A DNA stretch of 64,000 nucleotides from Chrysomallon squamiferum. Taxonomy: Eukaryota; Mollusca; Gastropoda; Neomphalida; Peltospiridae. The notes under the pieces were generated by a model, which saw nothing but the letters and a program-made list of their open reading frames with translations, ran no database searches and was not told where the DNA came from. Positions 13,234-26,455 of this stretch are shown here, piece after piece. The stretch lies in the NCBI GenBank assembly GCA_012295275.1, contig CM022670.1, positions 19,188,698 through 19,252,697 of the forward strand. The letters run 5' to 3'. Each line of letters begins with the position of its first letter. Positions within the stretch are counted from its first letter, which is position 1. A program made the position numbers and the translations under genes.

Positions 13234-16200
13234 TAACAATAACAATAACAATAATAACAATAACAATAATAATAAATAAATAAATTACAACAATAATAAG
13301 ATTTAATAATAATATTAATAAAGAAAAATATTCATGTATAAAACACAATTTGTTTTTAGAAAATTAGCACTGATAAAAGGGTTATTATTTTCCCAATTTT
13401 CCAGCACCATACAAAATGGTCAAGAATAATTTGCATTAATAAATCTTAAAGTAACCACTATTCTATATGAATCTGATTTTCATTTCTAACTCTTCAGAAT
13501 GGGATTTGAAAACATTTTGATAATTAATTTCTACATGTCTTAATTTTCAATAGAATGATATTTAACAATATATTTGTGTTTGAATATCATGTTTGTTTAT
13601 TTTTATCAGAATGGAAAAAATTAAGTAGAAAAGTTTCGTAATAGATGTAAGAAGTTTTATAGTAACTTTTGAAAACTGTTTTTTTAACAATTATATCTGC
13701 ATGTATAAACTAATTAAAAATATTACAAAAATGAACATTGGATATAATTACTGGTATTTATTAGAATAAATTTCATTCTGACTAAATGTAGACTTGTAAA
13801 GATCTTTTTATAAAATAAGGCATTCTAAAAATCTAGATAAGAAAGAAAATATTTGGCTGGAGTTATTTCATTTTGGCATATAGGACTCTAGATTTCCAAT
13901 TTTTGGGGCAAGAACAGATTAAGTTATGTATTAAATACCTAACTAGAAAATAATTTTTTGAAAATCCAATATTTCAGCTTTTAGATATTAAATATGTCCA
14001 TACTAAACCGGCCGCTTTTCTCTACTTTTTTTGGTTTGTTGTTGTTGTAGATAGCTGGATGCATATTTGTGTACACAAAAAACCCATCTTGTGACTGTTT
14101 GATCTGAAGCATATGCTATGCCAAGTAATCACATATTTCATCAAACATTTCACACACAGTAAAGGTCATACACACCTTCTCCAGTGTGTACCATGCTAGT
14201 AGACTGAAAGAGCATTTGATAACCAAGATAAAACATAAACATAACAGTCTGTATGCCATACTGTCATCTTTAAGGCTTGTAGGTAACAGATATCTCTTGT
14301 TAACGTGGCATGAAATGTAGAAGGAACAACTGTATATAATGAGTTGGAGATGAGACTTTTGTTGAAAGAAATTCATATGCTTCACAGAAATTCTAAATAA
14401 TATGACTGGACTTGTGATGTCAAGAAAATGAAGAGATAAGTGGGACAGTCAGTCAAGTGAAATAAGAAAATGAAATGCAATGGAGTGATGAACTGATACA
14501 GGAATGCTTATGGAGGGATTAGAAACAGAGTAAAAGAAATAAGATATTTATGTAATAAGAAAACAAATTTAAACTGTCATAAATTTTGAGATATAATACA
14601 CACACATATACACAAATAAAGAGGACAGAAACAATTGAGAATTCTGCTGCATGGAGAACACATTCCTCAATCACCATATCAGCTATCCAAGTTTAACCTA
14701 TTCTTCACAGAATTACTGACTCATAAACACTTAGCAGTGTTATATTCTTTATCATCACAACTCATTCACTCGTTTACTGTCATCTCTTTCTCATATGAAG
14801 ATATTAACTTACTTGTTCTATTCTTATACTCACTTCTTCTACCTCACAGATATATATATATTATCTCTACAGTCATCACAAATATATAAATGATGCATTC
14901 CAAGACTGATACAGCATTAACCAACAAACTCTATAAACCATATTTACTCATTCATTCATCCAAGTTTATACAAAAACCATATGTGCAGAAAATACATTCC
15001 AAGATTTTCCTAAAATATTACTGTAACTGTAATTCCAAAACAAAGTAACATATGCTTAGTCATTCACTTTCTTTCACTTGCACACAAAAACAAATAAAAA
15101 AGTCACATTCTAAGACTTGAGACAACATTTACCAACAATCAGCAATTGCCGACAGACTCAGCAATTCATTACTGTTGTCTTTAATCAGTCTGAAGAACTG
15201 CAGATGTATGGAAATCACTCAGTGTTATCTGCTAGTTGCTATTATTTTCAACTGACATTGCCAGGTGATGCCTGGCAAGCCTGCTAGAAGATTTTTACTT
15301 TATTAGTGTGTATCATCTCCTGACAGAAGTTGCATAATGACACACCACAAAGTGATGTAGCTAACAAAGCAATGATACAGTCTCTGCTGGCAAACCTCAG
15401 TTATAACAATCCACAAATACTTCCATCTTGTTTTATAGGCAAGGCACAAGTGAACTGTATTTTACACTTCCTTAGACATTTTGGGTGTTGTTTTATCGAC
15501 TGTATTTCACTATTTTTTTCCAAAAAGGTATTACTTACATATTCTGATACTAACAACAGATTTCAGAAAGAGAGAGAGAGAGGAAAAAAATATAAAGCTA
15601 TTAACATGTAGCTTACTGTAACATTAGTTCTGTCTCTTGTTTTAAAAATGAAAGCTTGTTTTTTTTATTAAAAAAAGTTTTTGAAAAAAAACCCATCTAG
15701 ATTGCTGTTCAGTAAGAAAGATTTAAATGTTTCTTTGTCTAAACTGTTAAATTTTAATTTTTATGTCTTTATAAATACACACATATACATGCATGACACA
15801 GAGAGGCAGACACTTAAAGAATAATACAAGTAAATATGTATATAGATATATTAAATACATTTGTGTGCTTGTGTGTGTCTGTATACTCTTAAAACATAAA
15901 AAGAAAATATAAAGAAGGAGAAAAAATTCAACAATGTGAATTTTTTTAGAGATCTCTAAAACAATATGACATTTAGAAAGCAGGCTACTCCATCACCTGG
16001 AAGTGATGTAATGTGATTTTTATTTACATGTTTCACAAGACGTTTTCCCACAGACTGAGACTAGCATGTGCACATTCTAAACAAGAGAATAAACTCAGAA
16101 ATGATCACATTGCTAACATTTGCACATAACATTTTCGTGAGGTCTTGCACATGTGAACTTTTGCTGCAGACGTTTTGCATGAGGAGCAGGAAAGAAATGA

Positions 16201-17304
16201 TAATGTTTTACAGATAAGTCAAGAATTCTGTATTCAATTTCTTTGCATAGGTCATGTTTGTAACTTGAATAATTTGTTTCTCTATTTCAGACCATCTCCT
16301 ATCTCCAACTTTTGTTTTCTTCTTCATTTTGTTTTCCTCTTCATTCCACTTAATCCCCTCTGGTTTTTTCCCTCTATCACTCTCAATTATTTAAATCAAT
16401 TTTATTTTTTTATTTTTTGTTTCATTTATCTTATTTCCAAAACATCTTTTTTCTTACTCTTCTTTTCCTCTCTCTCGTTTATCATCTTGTTCACTCACTC
16501 CAGTTCTCTGTGACATAATCTAACAACTTAAAAATAAATTATCTAAAAAATGGTTTTTTGACAGATGTAGCCAGTGTTCAATCAACAGTTTTTAAACTTT
16601 AGCTGCTTAAAACAGCTAGCAGCAAGGGTCTATTTCATAGTCATTCTGAATACATATCGAAGATTTTTACAAATTAATTTTAAATGTGCTTAAATGGGGA
16701 AAATAACCCCAAAACAAAGAATAAAGAAGCCAAATTTACATTGCATACATTAAATGCTTTCAGCATGGATACAAAAAGAAAGTAGAAAAAAAAAAATAAT
16801 AATAATAAAAAAAACTAATAATGTAAAAATAAATTTAATAAAAGCCTGAAAACATTTAGTAGCATTTATCTTTTCAAAGTTTCATAAAGTTTGTTGTCCA
16901 CCACTTAAACATTAAAGATCAATTTCAAAGAAGGCAAAATTCTATTTTAGTTCAAACCAAAACACAAATGTTTTTCCTCTTCTTTTCAAATTGTATAAAA
17001 TAGGTTTGTCATAAATTGCTTTTATGTCATTTTCACAATTCATTATCAGAAGTTGTCATTTTTTTATATATATTTTTAAAATCTTTTTAAAGATTTAGTT
17101 TCAAGCCATATCAGACCATTGTTATAATTTTTTTCTTTTTAAGAAATCCAACATCTCGACAGAGACAACCTGAACAAAGAATGATAATTCTTTAAAAGCA
17201 CCAAGTTATATGAAAACATCAAGTTAAATTAAACATTTCAGTTGCTTGAATGTTATTCATCTGACAAAAAAAAACAAAAAAACACACACACACATACACA
17301 ACAC

Positions 17305-17339
<35 letters not shown>

Positions 17340-18491
17340 CAGATATATATCTTCAGTGATTATTTTATTTTTAAAATTCCTTCAGTTTTCTGTTTTCATA
17401 AAATGAAAGGGAAAAAAGCATCAAGTTTAATATTCAAAATGTATTTACACAATAAATGACTAGTGGTGAGGAAAATATTTTCACATTGTAATTGGTTTCA
17501 CAAGTATGATATTAAAAAATTTCCAACCTGTTAAGCATCTAATCAGCTGTTGCTGTGTAAGTGGCACACTATAAAGTGAAGTAATTGATTTAATTTTGTT
17601 TAATTTAATTATAAGCATGAAGATGCTGGAGCATAATACAGAATATGCAGTGAAGAAAATATTTTCACTTTTCAACTATTTCTTCATTCATGAAGTATCT
17701 TCACAGTTCATTAGGTAACTAATAAACCATCAACTAAGCAATTTGTAGTTAACTTTGTACATGAAAAAAAAAAAAATGAAGAGGAAGAAAATAAATTAAA
17801 ATGGAAAAAGAATGATGATAATATTAAAATAATTTTATACAATAAACTTGTTTAAATTGAAATTTTATTTTGTTTAATAAAAGAATTACGTTTTGTCTGG
17901 GTATTAAATAATTTAATACCCTTTCAACGAACTGCAAAAGGCATTTGATGTAATATACATTTTAAAAAAGCAGTTTTACAAATTTCAAAAATATAATGAA
18001 ATAAAGAATAAACTCTACATACACTAAAGAATATTAATGAAATGTTTTTATATATTTTCACTTTTCATGCTTCACTCCATTAAATATATCAACATATGAA
18101 AAAACTAGACTGCCTTTCATTAATCATAAAACCATCTTTCATATATATATAAAAAATATTTGGCAAAAATATCCTTGAATTAAAATGTTTTTTTTTCTGT
18201 TTTTTTCTTTCTATCTTGTTCATACCATCTGATGAAAATCATGAAAACTCCAGCTGAGATGTTGGAAAAACACCAAGGCTAATCTTGAGTTAGAGAAAAT
18301 GTTTTCCCAGCTGGGAACAGTAGGTAAAATAGATTATGATTACTGAAGCAATAAACTTGGTAAAACTGGCATCTCTAACATATAGAAACCCAGACAAAAG
18401 CAGCCATATTTATTATACATTTGGAAGAACAATTCAAATTATTTAGGGAAAACAAACTTTCTTCACAGGAATTCTGGGAAAAAACCCACAA

Positions 18492-18525
<34 letters not shown>

Positions 18526-21500
18526 CAGAGTAAGGTTATTTTATTAATGTTTCAGATAACTGGTAGTTGAAAATCAATCAATTCAGTACATTTTACAATA
18601 AACTAAATGGAAAATGATAAGATCATTGATAATACAAATATTACCATTATTATCAGTAATGAAAAAATTATAATTACAACTGTCAATAATAATAATAATT
18701 AACATTAAAAAGTTTTTCCACATAATACTGTAAATAATCTACTGAGTAATTAATCTGGCTTCAAATACAAACATTTATTTACATTTATTTCAGAGTATAT
18801 TTGGTAATAACATTATCATTAGTAAGGCATCATTAAAGCACACATGCCAAGAGAAGGACTCCAGTGGATTTTAAAACAAAAACTATTTTCTTAACACATC
18901 AGAAAGCAGCTATCATTACAATATCAACACGAACTGATTTCAACTGCCTGCTGCAAAATCACTATCCCAAACATTACTAAACCCCTCTTGCAATTTGATA
19001 ATGCTTTATCATCTAAATTGAACTGCTAGTGTTTTTTATTCATCAGGCAGCTGGCTGAAGCAGACAGTTCAAAGACGTTCAGATAAAATCACAAATACGC
19101 CAAGTATTTTTTCTCAAGAACATTTATCATATAAATATTTTGAGACTGGTTTTCCCTCTAACACTTAAATATATCATTACTGCACCCCCTCTATCCTTTC
19201 CTGCTGCAAAACAAAAACATTTTGAGTATTTTTACTGTAAAATTCATGGCATGAAAAAGTAAGAACTCTGCCATTATTTTTACAGATAATGCGAATAGGT
19301 TTGGATAAAGTAAGGTTTTAATTTCCATTTTATTTTCTTCACAACTGCACCAAATGACATACATGAATGCTCAAGTCTTATGTCACTTTTTCATTTTTAT
19401 TTTTTTTTAATGAATGAAGGTTTCATTATTTTTATGGTCTGATGTCAATATAACAGATGAGCTTAAAATCAAGATGATTTTATATATGCCAGTTTTTAGT
19501 TGACTATGAATACAAAAACATATAAGAAGCATTAACTATGTACATATATACAATTAATGTCATGTTCCACTTTACTACATCAATTATTAAGGCAGTTTAT
19601 ATTCAATGGGTTAGCAAATTAAAAAAAATAAGAAGTAAAATTAAGAAAAAAATTAAAATTAAAATTAATAAAGTGTAAATATTATTTATTTTTTAAATAT
19701 TTTTTTAAACATATTTTTAATTTTATTCTTTCCAAAATATAGTATACTTGGATTCAAAACATTTTATTTGTTAGAAAGTTAATGATGGAAAACATATCCA
19801 AACACAACTGGGATTTAATCCAAGAACGCAATAGCTTACTATTCATGGCATTATGATCACCTATTTTGTCAAAACTATTATTAGCATGTAGTCTAATGGG
19901 CAAATATTAATAATCCAATGCCAGTGATGTGAGTTCTCAAAACTGTTGAATAATCACTCAAAAATCCTATTTTATGAATATTCATAAACCTCTCCCACAT
20001 CAATTTATTTTATCACAGGCTTCTCTCTGTCTCTCTCTGTTTCTTTTTTTGTTTCTCTAGATACTGTATTTTAATTAGTTCTGGCAATCAAGGCCCAATT
20101 TCAAGAAAACCATGACTGGTTGGTTAGATATCATCCTTTTGCCAAGGTAACAAGTTCATCTAGATAGACAGTTTTATCATGATAAGATTCTGCATATTCA
20201 AGAGTTATGTCTGCTGCCAGTGTTGACACAGCTGGACACAAACTGTCCTGTGTTGTCCATCATTAAAATGGCAGACATTTCACCATTTCCAATAAATATG
20301 AATCTTTATTCATTTTTTACTCCTCATATTTACATTTTCATTGAGACTGATGAATACTAATTTTTGTGGGAGGTTTTGGGTAAACAATAACAATAACAAT
20401 GATGATGATGATAAAACAGTAATATAAAATTTAAAGGGAAAAAATGAATTAAAGAAAGAAGAAAAGATAAAAGAAAGACCATACTAAAATTAAATATATA
20501 AACAAGTGTATAGTTACTTATAACTTTAAGTATGGATGTAATATAATAAAACAAAATTACAAACCTGTCTTGGACATAATGTAATTTAAATCTTCAATTA
20601 AAAATTCTTAGAAAATTGTGTGCAGCATAGCATGTCATTATTTATGGAGGCACATAGCATTTTTAAAGATGAAAAATGTCTCTAAAGTTTTAACAACTGA
20701 CGATACATTTTAACTAATTAAATGTTAGAAATGATTCTTCCAGATAGAAACATTTTCAGTACATATGTATTTTGAAAATATAAATAAAAATAACTACATA
20801 TTCTACAAAGAACGCACAATAAAACAATAAATACATCACATTAACTTAAGTCAGAAACTCACTATATCCCAGATATTAAAGATATATTTTTTAAACAACT
20901 CCTTGAAACTTAATTTTTGATATTATCATAATATTTAACATTTTATCCCAATTCTCGTATTATCATATTTCTTTTAAGTTTTAACATTGTAAATCTCATA
21001 TCAAATATATTTATATGTTTTCAAGATTTGAGAATGAAAATATTTCAATATAAAATAAACTGATAAACATTTTAAGTGACATCACACATTCTTTTTTCTT
21101 TTTATTGTTTCAATTTGGAATTTACATTTGTCCTCATGATATGAAAAAATTACAAATAATAAAATATACACAAATAATCTTTAACTAAATAACAAAAAAA
21201 AAATTAAAAAATAGTAATAATAATAATAAAAATATTTCCACTACACATCACTTCAATCCACATCATACCATATCTTCTAATGACTGTTTTGATTTGGAAT
21301 TTACAACAGCACTGTAATATAATCATTTGTCTTCAGATCAAGCAAAGCTTCATTAAATCAGAGTTAACGGAATTATCTGGATAACCAAACACAGGAGCCA
21401 TCATGGCCTGTAGCTGTTGTTTACACAGGGCAATAAATCTGTTACAATGTTTAAAGTAAAGATTTCAACAACTCAACAACTGCCTGCAGCAACTGAAGAA

Positions 21501-24500
21501 AAGTTAGGAAAAGAGAGAGAGATTAATGGAAAAGCGTTAACCAGAAGTAAAGGATGCTTTACCAACAGACATAACAGTTTATTTTTACAATTTCAGTGTT
21601 TATATTGAATATATTTTGGGAATGTTTAAAGAAGGCAGAGGAAAAGGAAGCTTGTTATAGAAAATGACTGCAGTGGTAATGGAGAATGAATGCGACTAAA
21701 CAGCAGATATTGTTGTGTTGAAATGAAATTTGGTTTAGCATGCACATGCATACACAAACTTACTCTTTCTCCCTTATAATGTTACAATATACATTATTCA
21801 TTAATCCAGTCACGATTCTTTACTGATTTATATGCACTTACTACTATATATCTATACTTATATACTACATATGTATTTATACTGCATTATATAAAATAAA
21901 TATTCCATGCTGCTCGTTGTCAAATATAATCCATGACACCCTAGATTTTTCATGATCATATGACATTTTTAATATTAATCACAACATGAGAGACACAGAT
22001 ATTATTCTAAAAAATAATAAATAAATTAATACATGAATGCATCATTACTAAGTATCTATCAAAATAAGTAAGAGCTGTTATGATGCAGAAAAAATATTTT
22101 CCCAATCTCAATCAGTTATGTTAAAGACAGAAAACAGTTTATTAATTTTCTTTATGTATCTGCAGCTGATTCCGTTAGTAACAGTTCAGGCCTGTTGACA
22201 CTTTCTAAATATCAGCCAGCCCCTCAGGCTAAGGGTCTGGCCAGATCTGTGATATAGCTGTTGACATATCGTCTCAACACCTCCATGTTGATTTCCTTCT
22301 GTTTCAGTAAATCTGCCCCCACAGGCAGGCAGCACTAAGCCAGATGGATTCTTAAAACTGACAGAACTTTGCATCAGGACAAAGACCAGAATAAATAATT
22401 AAATTAAGCTGAACATATCAAATACTTTTTTTTAGAACAAAATGAATTTTATTTTAAATTTTTTTTTTAAAAAATGGACAAAAGTGGAATTGCAGGTGAT
22501 ATTCGTGAATGCCAATTTAAAAAACAAGAGTCATGGAATAACATTTAAAAATAAAGTTGGAAGAACATTTTGGAAATAAAAAAAAGAAAAAGGTTTCTTT
22601 TTTGTTGTTGTTTTTTTTAGAAAAGAAGGTAATCAGAGTAACTGATTAAAGGTGATGATTCCTGACAAGACATTCTGTAAATGTATGTCATAAATATCTG
22701 TCAGAAACCTAATAAAAAAAACTATTTAACTGTGACTAAATTTATGGATCACAGATTCATCTAATCAGTAAATATTTTATAACACTGATTTAGCATAAAA
22801 AGGAAAAAAAAGAAAAAAACAATGTATACACAAAACACACACATTTACATATCCATATAATTAGCACATATAAGCACTTGAATTAAAGCAAGTTTGCTTT
22901 AAGAACTTGAAATAAAACTTTAAAAATTCAAAACTGAATGAAAAAGAAAACTTAATTATAAAACAGAATTCCTTTCTCTTAATTATGTCAAAATATAATT
23001 CATACAAAAAAGATAACATCATTGTTGTGGAAAAAATATTTTTAAAAAATTGTAATTTAAAAAAAAAATGTTCCAAAATTATATTATAAAGTTACTTTTT
23101 TAATATAAAATCTGATATAACGGAGAATGATGCAAAAGAAAAAAGTTTATTGCACTTGTATTTACATGCCTTTTATTTTTGTGTGTGTTTGTTGTATTGT
23201 ATTTCCTTCTTTTTTTTACTTCAAAAAAATGTCCAGTTAAATTATGTCCTATACAACTTTAAAATAGCACTTAATACTTAATCATAATTTTAACAATGTG
23301 CAATATGATATCAGATCCATTAAGAAACTGAACAAAAGAAACCCAGTATAATTTATTAAAATGTTATTTCACCTCTGATGACCCTATGGTTAATAACACA
23401 ATTTTCGAAGGTGCATGCTAATGGCAGGTAATTGAACAAACTGTCCTCTTTGGATAAGAAAGCTCTGATGTTACTGACAGCTGTAGACTTGTGATGTAAC
23501 AAATGTATGGTCTCTTTCACAGGCTGGTGATGATGTGCCAAGGACCAGTGGAAACCCTGTTATGTGGTGCAATTGAACCAGAATGCCTGTCTGATTAAAA
23601 TAGCTGAACTCTTTTAGCAAACATGTGGTCTTTATAACTGCATTGCCTGCTTGTTAGCATTTGTTACATCATACCTGCTGGGGATAAGTGGCTCTCTTAT
23701 GTTCACTAAGAAACAATTAGCTGAAGTGACTTGCAAAATGGCAAAGCATGTGTTTTCTGTCTTAATAATTTAGGAATATTTGTAGAAAGTAGAATTGGTT
23801 GATGTACATGCATATTTGTGTTTGTCTTGTTTAAGTATAGTGATCATTCTAAATAATGGTTTCAAACATATAGAGTAACATTAGATGAGGAACCAGTATG
23901 TTTTACTTTATATTTTAGTCATGTCTGTTTATTTTAAATTGATTATAAGTTATAACTGGCATTGTTCTTAAGATTTATCTATGACAGAAGAGAAGTAAGA
24001 CAAGAAATGTATTTACAGGTGGAATAATCAATGAACTGATAGACAGGCAATTAAAAACAAATGATATTAAAAAAAAAATCAAAAACATATGACATGCTGT
24101 GGCCGCACACAAAATTCATTAATAATAAAACATACTTTTAAACACGTATACAGCTTTTAAGTAAGTAATTAATCAACTGCAAAAATAACATTTTATTGTT
24201 AAAACAATTATTACGTAAGTATCATTATAAAGAAAATCTAATCATTATCTTGGTAGCCTTCTACATGGACATCAGAGACAAATGTCCAGTCTGCTTTCCA
24301 CAGCTCTGTGTTACTACAGGAAATTGGACATCTGGTGAAATCCCAGCTGGGTCATAACAACAAGATCCAGAAAAAACCTTTGAACTGCAAGGCTTTAAAT
24401 TTGCAATAAACTTGATAAAACCAACAGAAGACAAAAGGTGATCAATTCCCATATGTCTAGTTTGTGGATTATTTACTGAATTGACAATAAATGTTGTTTC

Positions 24501-26423
24501 TGTCATTAAGAAGAACATGTAGATGTAATAAGATACAGCACTAGAGTTAGAGTTTAACAAGTGCATATGTTAAACATTTTAAATACTGCACTCACAATTT
24601 TCAAACCCTCTGTTAAAGTAAATGTAAATATTTCTAACACACGTACACTAATGCAGGTTTTAGGATTTTGTTAGATATACAGTGTAAGTGTGAATGTTTC
24701 AAATGTTTAATTGATGTTAATGGTGTTCTTATAATTAAGGTTCATGGAAGTTTATAGTGAATGTAACAAAACTTTTCACATAAAACTAACAAAATAAAAA
24801 TGATTTAAAAACTGTTAATAATTTTTATTTTAAGAAATATTACGTATACAAAACAAATTCAAAAATAATTTTTTGGTCCCTCAAAAACAATGAAATGTCA
24901 GGGTGGCAAACATTTTTTTTAAGCTCAGTCTAATTTTGTACTTATAAACACTTTAAAAGTAAGTAGCATTTTCTTATTCTGTTCCTTCATGATTGTTATT
25001 TACTTTGAATTACTGGTCATGCATGTTTGTATAGTAGCAAAACCAGTCATGTGTAACCATGCATAACTAGACCCATCCACTGAGTTATTATAGTTACCTA
25101 GGCTAGATTAACATGTAGTTTTATAGGCAAAGCCTTATCAAAAGCATAAAAGGCGTCATCAAATTTCTGCTCCAAATGACACAGACACCACATTCTGGCA
25201 AGGCAAACAAAAGCCCTAGCATGGTAGAACAACCTAAAGAAAAATAATAATAAATGGGAAAGAAAAATTCTGAAAGGAGGTAACTCCTGAAAGTATACAC
25301 CTTAGATATGTTTAGGCAATGAAGCATGGTTTTTTTAACTTTACCTTGCAATTATGAACAAACATCAGTTTGAGATCTTTTGTTATATATTTGATCTGGG
25401 GTGAAATTCACTCCTCTTTAAAATGTAAATATTATATAAAAATGTTTTTGGGTAGAAAATATCAACAGTTTTAGGCATTTTGTGCATTATTCAACATGAT
25501 CCTCTGAACACTTGTAGTATTAGCACTTGATTAGAAACTGCTAAAAAGAAGATTAGAAATCCCCAAAGGCAGGTTATGTAAATGAAATAATAAATCTGAA
25601 AGAGGATAACCTTAATGACTTGGCTAAGTAAAAATAAGCAACATAAACAAAGAATTTAGCAGTATTATCTTTTAAATCATGTTCTTCGTAGCCTATTTTG
25701 TACTTAGGGTTGTTACAGAAGAAAGAAAAAAGGCTAAGCTTTGATTTATTGTTCATCAGTGAGTGTGATCATAAAAGTATCAGATACAAATCTGACATGT
25801 GTACTAGTTGACATTTCAGAAAGTTTCATAAATCTTCTTTTTTTTCTTACTTTTTTTTCAAAACACAATGAAAAAGATATAAAATAAGATAAGAAGATAT
25901 TGAATTATCAGTCAGGCAAAGATTGATAATTCAAGTTTTGATAAACCTATAAAATCAGAAAAGTTGTAGAGGAAGGGGAAGAAGAATATTAAAGGCATCT
26001 TTTTTATTAATAAAACCGATATATCACATCCCCCTGTCCATCTGTATATGTATAAATGTATGTATATTCGTGTATTGATGAACATATTCTAACATACACT
26101 AGTAAAAATATATCAACATGCATTCAGCACAACTATGCAAATAAATGTATACTGTTATACATGAGGATGCACAGACAAGTACTCACAAACTGAAAAAAAT
26201 AAATGAAAAATATATTATTATAAATCATGGGTAACTGTACACTAAAAACCTAATCATATGCTGTACACTTCCAACTGCAAGCATCACATATGGTTTTCAT
26301 TTGCAGGGGTATAGATTTCCATAATATATAACAATTTTCCCAGCATACAAATAATCATTGGTTGCCATTGCCAACTATCAACTGGAGATCTGACAAACAA
26401 TTTTTCATCAGCCAAAAAAAAAA

Positions 26424-26455
<32 letters not shown>

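Noticed and set aside
16175-16513. 112-codon plus-strand open frame
   Set aside because: F/L/S-rich because of T-rich DNA, with no signal of a real protein.
24261-24566. 101-codon minus-strand open frame in intron 5
   Set aside because: No recognisable domain, no splice partners and a length expected by chance in this much intron. Left out as a gene.
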